DNA of 19,603 nt. Source: Desulfotomaculum sp. (lineage in GTDB: Bacteria; Bacillota; Desulfotomaculia; Desulfotomaculales; Ammonificaceae). Numbering within the stretch: the stretch's first letter is position 1; the number at the start of each line of letters is the position of its first letter. Below are positions 14,383 to 19,603 of the stretch, in pieces. The notes under the pieces were generated by a model. The model made no database searches. It had not been told where the DNA came from and worked only from the letters and a program-made list of their open reading frames with translations. The translations under genes and the position numbers were made by a program. Location of the stretch: assembly GCA_012961725.1 (NCBI GenBank), contig DTYU01000184.1, forward strand, positions 1-19,603. Reading direction: 5' to 3'.

Positions 14383-14429
14383 TATATGACCCCCTTTTGA
14401 TTTTGACTGGTCAGCACCAGTTACGGCTA

Positions 14430-14458
14430 ATTCTAATCAAAAGCGGATTCAGAGTCAA
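14430..14458 (-). promoter_or_regulatory. Promoter of the CAP-domain gene
   Basis: On the minus strand TTGACT (14458-14453), a 17-bp spacer and TAGAAT (14435-14430) lie 48 bp ahead of the start codon. A small CTGGT/ACCAG hairpin lies between. Confidence 0.75.
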
Positions 14459-14630
14459 AACCGCTATTTTGTGCAATCTTACGCCATTTTACCCAATATC
14501 GGCGACAGATTGGCTTGTCGGTTTTTTGGTTCTATTGTCATTTTCTCGCTAAAAGACAGCCGGCTGTTCCAGATTTGCGCTACATAAGCGTAAAAAGGAA
14601 GCACTTTTTCATGAATTTCTTACACTTGCT

Positions 14631-15350
14631 TCAAGAAGCCGACTCCGCCGGAACTACGAGCTCAGCCATAACCGGCAGGTGATCTGAGGCATCACTCTCA
14701 AGCACCTCTATGCCTCGAACCGACCAGTGCGGCGACACAAAGATATAGTCGATCCTTACTTTGGGCCCCCCGGCCGGAAAAGTCGGCGCTTCCCGCCCCA
14801 GCACTGCAGCCGCGTCCTGCGCCAGCGCATAAAGCGGCGCCAGTTCCGGGGCATGAGGGCGGCAGTTGAAATCGCCGCAGAGAACAAACGGCCCGCTTGC
14901 CCCTTGCAAAACCTCAACAATCCTCGCGATCTGCTCCCCCCGGCTCCTCACCGTAAGGCCGAGGTGTGTGTTGAAAAGAGCGAGCTCCACCCTGTCACTC
15001 TCCACTTTAACACCGAGCAGCGACCTTGGCTCCCCCTCACCGGGAAGCCTGTGCTGCACGGCCTCAAGCAGCCGCCGCTTGCCGAGGATTGCGTTCCCGA
15101 ACCGCGGCAGCCTGAGCGTCCTCCTGGTCGGCCCGTAAACACTCCACATGACGAGTTCCCGCCCTAGGACATACGCCTGTCGCCGCAAACCGCTCCGGCA
15201 GGAAAAGGAGTCAACCTCTTGAAGAGCCGCCAGGTCAGCGCCGGAGGAGCGTATCACAGAAGCCACGCGGTCAAGCGAAACCCTTCCGTCAAGCCCCTTA
15301 CAGTGCCTAATGTTGTAAGTCAAAACCCTGAGCGAGACGTCCAAAGGCAC
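14631..15350 (-). CDS. Endonuclease/exonuclease/phosphatase (EEP) family protein
   Basis: A 239-residue enzyme of the metal-dependent EEP fold (exonuclease III/DNase I/inositol phosphatase type). All the family's active-site blocks are in order: LTYNIRH (10-16), LQEVD, FGNAIL, FNTHLGL, CGDFNCRPH, RIDYIFVS and SDASDHLPV. No signal peptide or DNA-repair-specific insertion is seen, so the substrate could be nucleic acid, a lipid or a phosphoester. GTG 15350 has GAGGGG 7 bases upstream. It appears monocistronic. A weak promoter (TTGACA 15407-15402, 15-bp spacer, TATGGG) lies upstream. Confidence 0.9.
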   Translation of the reverse strand: MPLDVSLRVLTYNIRHCKGLDGRVSLDRVASVIRSSGADLAALQEVDSFSCRSGLRRQAYVLGRELVMWSVYGPTRRTLRLPRFGNAILGKRRLLEAVQHRLPGEGEPRSLLGVKVESDRVELALFNTHLGLTVRSRGEQIARIVEVLQGASGPFVLCGDFNCRPHAPELAPLYALAQDAAAVLGREAPTFPAGGPKVRIDYIFVSPHWSVRGIEVLESDASDHLPVMAELVVPAESAS

Positions 15351-15514
15351 CCGTAGACCCCTCTAAAGACTATTGCAACACCCATACCTAACTTATGCTA
15401 CTGTCAACCCGGCTTTTCCTCTTGCCAAGGGGACGATTCTTTTAGGGAGCAAGCCAGCAGCAGGGCGGTATCCCCTTTCTGGCTGCAAAATTCCGGGAAG
15501 AGTATTGTAAACTG

Positions 15515-15523
15515 TGATAAAAT
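15515..15523 (+). promoter_or_regulatory. Extended -10 promoter candidate for the Uma2 gene
   Basis: TG, one base, then TAAAAT (15518-15523) lies 67 bp upstream of the GTG start. The -35 region is poor. The rest of the 239-bp gap holds a hairpin with GCCAG/CTGGC arms around 15455-15484 and nothing else recognisable. Confidence 0.4.
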
Positions 15524-15589
15524 TAAGGGTAACACCGTGCCATAACGGAGCTTGACGGAGTTTCATGGCGTATAAAGGAGGAGTGAAGT

Positions 15590-16156
15590 GTGGCGGAACT
15601 CGGCGCCAGGATCAAGTTCACCTACGAGGATTATAAGAGTCTGCCGGAGTCCGAGACCAGGCGCTATGAGCTTTTGGGAGGAGAGTTGGTCATGGTCCCC
15701 TCGCCTACGGAATACCATCAGCGGATCTCAGGGAATCTGGAATTCATCCTGCGGCAGTTTGTTCGCGGGAGGGATTTCGGCCACGTTTACGACGCCCCCT
15801 TGGATGTCGTCCTCGGTGAGGGGAAAGAGCGGGAGGTGGTGCAGCCCGACATCCTTTACATCTCTCGGGAGCGTTCCCGGATCATCACGGAGGAGGAGAT
15901 CCAAGGAGCGCCTGATCTTGTCATCGAGATTCTCTCGCCGGCCACGGCTGAGCGCGACCGCACCTACAAGAAGACGCTTTATGCCCGCCACGGGGTGAAG
16001 GAGTACTGGATTGTGGATCCTGGTGCCAGGAGCGTTGAGGTCTTTAGCTTGGGAGAAAAGGGATTTGAGCTCGTCAAGGCGTACGGGGCTGACGAAGTGC
16101 TCACCTCCCCGCTTCTGCCGGGTTTAGCGGTGCCACTGAAGGACGTCTTTTGCTGA
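15590..16156 (+). CDS. Uma2 family (DUF820) PD-(D/E)XK nuclease-fold protein
   Basis: A 188-residue full-length member of the Uma2/DUF820 family. Diagnostic parts are YELLGGELVMVPSPTEYHQR, the block REVVQPDILYI with the acidic residue of the nuclease core, PDLVIEILSP, and the basic RTYKKTLYARHGVKEYWIVDP (quoted in part: HGVKEYWIVDP). The fold is restriction-endonuclease-like. The biological role is unknown, and copies are often numerous in a genome and spread by transfer. GTG 15590 has AAAGGAGG 8 bases upstream. It stands alone between two promoters. Confidence 0.9.
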   Translation: MAELGARIKFTYEDYKSLPESETRRYELLGGELVMVPSPTEYHQRISGNLEFILRQFVRGRDFGHVYDAPLDVVLGEGKEREVVQPDILYISRERSRIITEEEIQGAPDLVIEILSPATAERDRTYKKTLYARHGVKEYWIVDPGARSVEVFSLGEKGFELVKAYGADEVLTSPLLPGLAVPLKDVFC

Positions 16157-16192
16157 GGGCGGCGGTACCGCAATGATTCGCCTATGCAGGGA

Positions 16193-16221
16193 TTGACATG
16201 GTGGCGGCGGGCGGCTAAAAT
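16193..16221 (+). promoter_or_regulatory. Strong sigma-A promoter upstream of a structured leader
   Basis: A perfect TTGACA (16193-16198), a 17-bp spacer and TAAAAT (16216-16221) lie about 190 bp before the FmdE-like gene. The start of transcription is expected near 16228. Confidence 0.8.
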
Positions 16222-16227
16222 GATGGT

Positions 16228-16350
16228 GAACAAGTTGCGGCATGAAGCCGCACGAAACGCGCATTGAAGCGGGCCGACACCTTTTCCCGCGCGAGAGTTA
16301 TAGAACTCTGGAAAAAAGACCATGGAGGTCTTGCTCCGTGGTCTTTTTCT
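16228..16350 (+). ncRNA. Structured leader or small RNA with its own promoter and terminator
   Basis: Between the promoter and the FmdE-like gene the RNA can fold into successive hairpins. These are TGCGGC-ATGAA-GCCGCA (about 16235-16251), GCGGG/CCCGC (about 16268-16290) and AGAGTT-ATAG-AACTCT (about 16293-16308), followed by a terminator stem. This layout fits a riboswitch or attenuator leader of the downstream genes, or an independent ~120-nt RNA. I could not match it to a T-box, Moco, cobalamin, manganese, fluoride or guanidine class. Confidence 0.5.
16315..16350 (+). terminator. Intrinsic terminator ahead of the FmdE-like gene
   Basis: AAGACCA-T-GGAG pairs with CTCC-G-TGGTCTT around a GTCTTG loop and is followed by TTTTTCTTT. 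It lies about 60 bp before the start of the FmdE-like gene and 160 bp after the Uma2 stop, downstream of the 16193 promoter. Confidence 0.85.
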
Positions 16351-16409
16351 TTGTGGTGCTTGGCGGGGCGGCACTGCAAAAGAGAGCGTTATAAGGGGGG
16401 AGTAGCTCA

Positions 16410-17444
16410 GTGAAAGGAAAGATAGCGGTCTTGTTGTTAGCGCTGCTGATCTCTCTTGGGGTCGTGTTCTCGGGGTGTCTTGGGCCTAAGGAGAAGGCGC
16501 CGGCGCCGGCAGATCGTCCGGAACTTAAGTCCTTGGCTGCACTCGTTGGTGAGGAAAATTTGTCGATCATGCACCTTGTTGGGTTGAAGGCGGCGGCTGC
16601 GGCAATGAAAGAACTGCCTTTCGAGAAAGCTAAAGAGACGGTTTTGGCACTGACCGATTCCGGTTATCCGGTGATCGAGGGTAGAGAGGGCTATCCGCAA
16701 AGCCGTTACAGCACCACTGCGGCATTAGACGGTCTTATGGCCGCCTCTGGCCGCACCAGAGGGCAGGGCAACCTTATCGTCCTCGGTCGCAGCATCTATG
16801 ATCCCCTGTGGTTTGCCTTCTTTGACAAAGAGACGGGCGAATGCGTCTATCTTGAGGTCAGGGAGGATATCCTCAGGCCTTATTTAGAGGATGAAGCGGC
16901 CGGAAAAGCGGACCATGAGGGATTTATGGCCCTTGCGGCAACGGGCCTCTTCAAGATGGCCAAAGAAAATATCGCGCCGCGCGAGCTCATTGAGGCGGCA
17001 AATGCCGAGGCCTGGCACGAGAAGTTCACGGCCAAGGTCTTCGGGGGAAACGAATTCAGCATCCTGACGGTGTGTGCCGTATGGGATAAAGGGATGAGCC
17101 ACGAGTTTACCCGGGCGGTGGAACTGCACAACCACATTTGCCCGGGTCTCACCAGCGGCTATTACATGGCCCAGTACTTAGACGCGAACTTCCCCCTCGG
17201 CGAAGCGGAGCGGTACGTCGTCTGGGCGTTGCCGCCGTGGTGCAAAGACGACGCCTTCCAGACCATTTTTGGTGCCACTGTGGGGAAAAGGCGGATGAAG
17301 GTCACTCCTTGCTGCTTCCTTCCCGAGCTACACTTAGGTGATGCCTTAAGAGACGGTGTGGAAGAGGTCTTGGCTCAGGAGCCGTACGCCGGTTTTGTCT
17401 ACGGGATGAGGCACCACCCGGTGTGCAGCCGGTGCCGGTGGTGA
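16410..17444 (+). CDS. Exported FmdE-domain lipoprotein
   Basis: A 344-residue predicted lipoprotein: basic N-terminus, hydrophobic core, lipobox VFSGC at C23, then an Ala/Pro linker. Residues about 45-200 form an unnamed domain (ENLSIMHLVGLKAAAAAM, GNLIVLGRSIYDPLWFAFFD). The C-terminal part is FmdE-like. Its signature ELHNHICPGLTSGYYMA has H240, H242 and C244 as probable metal ligands, with CC in VTPCCFLP and a final CSRC pair (339/342). FmdE was named from a tungsten/molybdenum formylmethanofuran dehydrogenase operon; stand-alone and exported versions have no established function. A GTG start lies 7 bases after GGGGGGAG. It is followed 3 bases later by an ATG leading into a membrane protein, so the two are probably one operon. 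Confidence 0.85.
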   Translation: MKGKIAVLLLALLISLGVVFSGCLGPKEKAPAPADRPELKSLAALVGEENLSIMHLVGLKAAAAAMKELPFEKAKETVLALTDSGYPVIEGREGYPQSRYSTTAALDGLMAASGRTRGQGNLIVLGRSIYDPLWFAFFDKETGECVYLEVREDILRPYLEDEAAGKADHEGFMALAATGLFKMAKENIAPRELIEAANAEAWHEKFTAKVFGGNEFSILTVCAVWDKGMSHEFTRAVELHNHICPGLTSGYYMAQYLDANFPLGEAERYVVWALPPWCKDDAFQTIFGATVGKRRMKVTPCCFLPELHLGDALRDGVEEVLAQEPYAGFVYGMRHHPVCSRCRW

Positions 17445-17496
17445 ATGATGTCTAAAGAATCCTATTTTATTTACGCTACGGGAATGGGCGCTGATC

Positions 17497-18003
17497 GTGG
17501 CGTTGGCAGCCGCCAGCGCTCTCGCGAACACGTATCTGCCGGTCAAAGCCATCACTGAGAAGATCGGTGTTCCGGGGCCGGCGGCAGGGATGGCACTCTT
17601 CGGCGGCCTGACCTTTGTCTTCTGGGTCGCGCTTGCCCACCAACTTACGGGAAAGAGATACAGCGCCATAGCCACAGCGGTGCTGGTGGCCTCCTTTTGC
17701 CTGCTTATCCGCCCATGGTACGGCGTGCTCGAGCCGGCCTGGTTCAGTCTCTACGCCATCGCCGCGCTTTTTGCTTCGGGGGCAATCGTTGAGCTTGCGG
17801 CCTTCCGGTCTTCTGTCACCACAGTGCTCGGCGGCGGACTGGGAAACTTAGCCTGCCTGTTGATTACGTGCCTGGCCATCGGGCTTCATACCGGGAGTTG
17901 GGTGCCGGCAGCGGCCGCTCCCCTCCTGGCGGTGGCCGCTCTGCTTTCTGGCGTTGTCGGTGCTTGGCTGGCCCGGAGGGCGAAGCCGTTCTCCGCAGGG
18001 TGA
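17497..18003 (+). CDS. Membrane protein resembling an ECF-transporter S-component; N-terminus apparently frameshifted
   Basis: The frame encodes 168 residues with about five hydrophobic segments and short loops (for example LPVKAITEKIGVPGPAAGM and LAHQLTGKRYSAI). Size and pattern resemble S-components of energy-coupling-factor vitamin/metal importers, but I cannot name the subfamily. The GTG at 17497 has no ribosome site and would truncate the first helix. Upstream, the same frame is open from 17449 without any start codon and reads LKNPILFTLREWALIV. An ATG-ATG at 17445-17450, just after the FmdE stop, is in another frame and reads MMSK before needing a +1 shift at AAAG (17454-17457) to join. 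The full gene is probably 17445-18003. Co-location suggests it works with the FmdE lipoprotein. Confidence 0.65.
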   Translation: MALAAASALANTYLPVKAITEKIGVPGPAAGMALFGGLTFVFWVALAHQLTGKRYSAIATAVLVASFCLLIRPWYGVLEPAWFSLYAIAALFASGAIVELAAFRSSVTTVLGGGLGNLACLLITCLAIGLHTGSWVPAAAAPLLAVAALLSGVVGAWLARRAKPFSAG

Positions 18004-18436
18004 GGGGGTGGCCTGCAAGCATCGGTCACCGGGGCGCGTCTACGAGGTCTTTGGTTCTGGGGACCGGGACTGCGGAGCCCATCTCGGAAGATGAAAACAA
18101 GAAGGTTTTTTTGCTTTTTGGAGAAGAAAACAGCCGAGAAAAGACGCGTGACTGAAGATTTTGCTTCAATACGGCGTTTGACCCCGCTCGGCGTTTGTGA
18201 TCTCTAACCTGGAAACAAGTGCTAGGCAGTGAGGGAAAGCGAAACCGTACCAGAAAATTAGACCGGAGGTCGCCGTTTGGTTGGCCAGACTGCCGGACGA
18301 AGGCCAACCTTTCTACTTCACGTTGCTGTCCCGTCAAATCCTGAGCCCCCGCCAAAGACTTCAGAGGGTGATATCCCTAAATTCTAAACACAGCAGCCCG
18401 GCCGCTTCGTGACGGCAGGCTGAGAAGGGATGAGAC
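18004..18436. other. Non-coding gap of 433 bp
   Basis: No gene is supported. It contains a short repeat CGGCGTTTG (two copies near 18173 and 18190), a TGAAG/CTTCA hairpin near 18154-18169, and little else until the hairpin at 18394-18422. GC content falls to the right of this gap. Confidence 0.4.
18394..18422 (+). promoter_or_regulatory. Hairpin just upstream of the 18437 gene
   Basis: CAGCC/GGCTG and GCCG/CGGC form an interrupted 9-bp stem with an 8-base loop, ending 4 bases before the AAGGG ribosome site of the 18437 start. It could influence translation, which is inference. Confidence 0.4.
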
Positions 18437-19078
18437 ATGGTACCTCTAATATTTCAAGCGATTTTTTTTGCGAATTGGCTGAATTGGCTTTGGCGGTGGG
18501 ATCGAGAGGTTACAGTCACGGAAGTATTCATGAAGGGTTCTCTTGAGGCTTTCGGCTTTCTTCTGGCCGGTTTTGTTATGACCGAAACCATAATTCTCCT
18601 GGCTTTCCGCAAGAAATGGAAGCTTGAGGGTTACGAAAAGAGTATTTTGGGGCTACTTTTCCCCGGCGTGGTTCAAGCAGCAGCCGGCAGGCCAATTTGG
18701 GGAAGCGCGCTCAATTTTGCCCTACTTATGACTTGTTTTGTGGTTAGCTGGTTTTGTTTAATTGTTTTTTGGCGTATTCCCGCTATTCTCATGGATAATG
18801 CAACTCATAAGTTGCTATATGGAACGGTGGTCTGGATAGCGTTTTCTCCGCTATGGCTGTCCGTCTATCTACTCAATGTATGGGAAGTTTATCGAGCCCC
18901 GCAGGGAGTGGAAAACAGAAGAAAAAAAGCTGTGGTTGACCTTCTTACTCAATCTGTTTTTGCCTGGCAGCGGTATCGCTTACATAGAAAAAAAGCGGTA
19001 CTGGGTATACCCGCTAATCTCGTTCGCCGCAGTTTTCTGGGTAATCTGCTTGGGATGGATCTATCTACCAGGGGTTAA
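18437..19078 (+). CDS. Membrane protein of unknown function, 5' part of a frameshifted gene
   Basis: The ATG follows AAGGG by 8 bases. Residues 1-164 make sense: helices near 36-58, a motif LGLLFPGVVQAAAGRPIWG, then two further helices and a basic stretch. After residue 164 the frame turns hydrophilic and arginine-rich (QRYRLHRKKAVLG) and ends at 19078. The overlapping +1 frame from 18927 carries clear membrane sequence. Removing one A from the seven-A run at 18922-18928 joins the two into about 252 residues. Each half has a similar LF-PG-turn followed by a helix, suggesting an internal duplication. No family is recognised. Confidence 0.6.
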   Translation: MVPLIFQAIFFANWLNWLWRWDREVTVTEVFMKGSLEAFGFLLAGFVMTETIILLAFRKKWKLEGYEKSILGLLFPGVVQAAAGRPIWGSALNFALLMTCFVVSWFCLIVFWRIPAILMDNATHKLLYGTVVWIAFSPLWLSVYLLNVWEVYRAPQGVENRRKKAVVDLLTQSVFAWQRYRLHRKKAVLGIPANLVRRSFLGNLLGMDLSTRG

Positions 19079-19196
19079 TTCTATTGCAACAATCTGTCTT
19101 ATCATATGGTGTTTATATCTCCTGCTGCCTCTAATTAGCCTAATCGATTGGTATCTGTCGTGTGTCAAGAAGCCAGGGCAGGAGAAGCCGAACTAA
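18876..19196 (+). pseudogene. 3' part of the frameshifted membrane-protein gene
   Basis: This frame is open from 18876, but the meaningful part starts at about 18927 (KLWLTFLLNLFLPGSGIAYI) and has two further helices before a basic C-terminus (KKPGQEKPN). The ATG at 18876 lies inside the upstream coding region without a ribosome site. I read it as the continuation of the 18437 gene after a one-base frame change at the poly-A run, not as a separate gene. Confidence 0.6.
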
Positions 19197-19258
19197 GTAA
19201 AACCGCTTGTTCTTCACACTTACTCTTTCAAATCAAAATTTGGGAGGTTTAGATTAGG

Positions 19259-19603
19259 ATGTCTCTCTTGGTTAGGTTTAAGTTAGCAGCTACAGGCCTT
19301 TTCTTGATGCTTATTTTCTACCTGTTGCCGGTCTATCCGGCGGCAGGGTACCAAGTCGTTGTCTTCGATGCCCACATGCATTCCAAGTACTCTGACGAAG
19401 GCAAGATGACAAAAGACAGAGATGTTAATGAGATGGCAGATGATGTGCAGGGCAAATTAGGAGTTGACGAAAACGCGAAGAAATGCGCCTTCGCAGTCAC
19501 AGACCATTCCGATGTGGTGGCGGAGTATTTCCCTTGGTTTATGGGTCTGCGAGTCACTCACCGGGGCTCGGGAGCTGCCGCTGGACGGCGGCGGTTACTG
19601 CCT
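19259..19603 (+). CDS. Exported PHP-domain (metal-dependent phosphoesterase-like) protein, partial at the window end
   Basis: An ATG at 19259 follows GGGAGG at 15 bases. The first ~30 residues are a signal or anchor (SLLVRFKLAATGLFLMLIF, then PAAG). The PHP signature follows at once: FDAHMHSKYSDEG with its metal-binding histidines, and later AVTDHSDVV. PHP domains hydrolyse phosphoesters with bound metal ions; an extracytoplasmic one with this arrangement has no assigned substrate. No stop is reached before the window ends. The last ~55 bases are noticeably GC-richer and code less convincingly (arginine-rich) in this frame. Confidence 0.75.
   Translation, partial: MSLLVRFKLAATGLFLMLIFYLLPVYPAAGYQVVVFDAHMHSKYSDEGKMTKDRDVNEMADDVQGKLGVDENAKKCAFAVTDHSDVVAEYFPWFMGLRVTHRGSGAAAGRRRLLP

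Noticed and set aside
14505..14527. CGACA/TGTCG hairpin followed by a T run on the plus strand (terminator-like)
   Set aside because: The stem is only 5 bp and no plus-strand gene lies upstream to be terminated.
16161..16175. GGCGGTACCGC resembling the T-box GGTGGNACCGCG block
   Set aside because: It lies upstream of the promoter at 16193, next to the Uma2 stop, with no specifier stem or anti-terminator partner.
16397..16406. GGGGAGTAGC resembling the 5' block of the yybP-ykoY manganese riboswitch
   Set aside because: It is the ribosome-binding site of the FmdE-like gene and the matching 3' half is absent.
18026..18355. Minus-strand open frame in the 18004-18436 gap
   Set aside because: No ribosome site, no recognisable domain, and composition of non-coding sequence.
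1..19603. CRISPR arrays, tRNA, rRNA, prophage or complete IS elements
   Set aside because: None of the regular repeat-spacer patterns, tRNA arms, rRNA motifs, integrases or transposase frames were seen; only short dispersed repeats are present.

Overview
The window looks like a chromosomal contig from a spore-forming, low-redox Firmicute of class Clostridia, probably the Peptococcaceae/Desulfotomaculum-Pelotomaculum type. This is inference from moderately high GC, very frequent GTG and TTG starts with strong AGGAGG-type Shine-Dalgarno sites, a ydaO-type c-di-AMP riboswitch, Bacillus-style Pho boxes, DUF2225 proteins and purine-rich spacer repeats. No rRNA, tRNA, CRISPR array, prophage or complete insertion sequence was found.

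Layout. (1) 1-2125, minus strand: an osmolyte ABC transporter (permease, then an ATPase with CBS domains) behind a promoter and a c-di-AMP riboswitch. (2) 2195-5032, minus: pstS-pstC-pstA phosphate uptake genes without pstB, behind a Pho box made of TTAACA repeats. (3) 5159-6373, plus: a fusion of a cyclic-nucleotide-binding-like domain with DUF2225, divergent from pstS. (4) 6370-10966, minus: a zinc uptake operon in the order Fur/Zur regulator, znuA, znuC, znuB, HAD phosphatase, YjbQ protein. Its members overlap or nearly touch, except for a repeat-filled gap between znuA and znuC. (5) 10967-11320: a non-coding spacer rich in repeats. (6) 11321-12866, minus: a second DUF2225 protein with a 29-codon ORF just upstream, and a cysteine-rich protein with a strong terminator. 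(7) 12982-15350: an unknown charged protein (plus), a secreted CAP-domain protein (minus) and an EEP-family hydrolase (minus). (8) 15590-19603, plus: a Uma2-type nuclease-fold protein, a structured leader or small RNA with its own promoter and terminator, an exported FmdE-like lipoprotein, a membrane protein resembling an ECF S-component, a frameshifted membrane protein, and the start of an exported PHP-domain protein.

How it works together. The first 11 kb is largely about sensing and importing small solutes, each under a recognisable signal: c-di-AMP for osmolytes, a PhoP-type site for phosphate, and a Fur-family repressor for zinc. The osmolyte system may see c-di-AMP twice, through the RNA and through the CBS domains of its ATPase. 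The right-hand 2.2 kb differs: two genes there read sensibly only after a +1 frame change. That is either real decay or recoding, or sequence error near the contig end. The most unusual items are the FmdE lipoprotein/membrane-protein pair with its structured leader, the two DUF2225 paralogues, the znu operon carrying HAD and YjbQ genes, and a dispersed repeat that abuts pstA and supplies an ATG to znuC.
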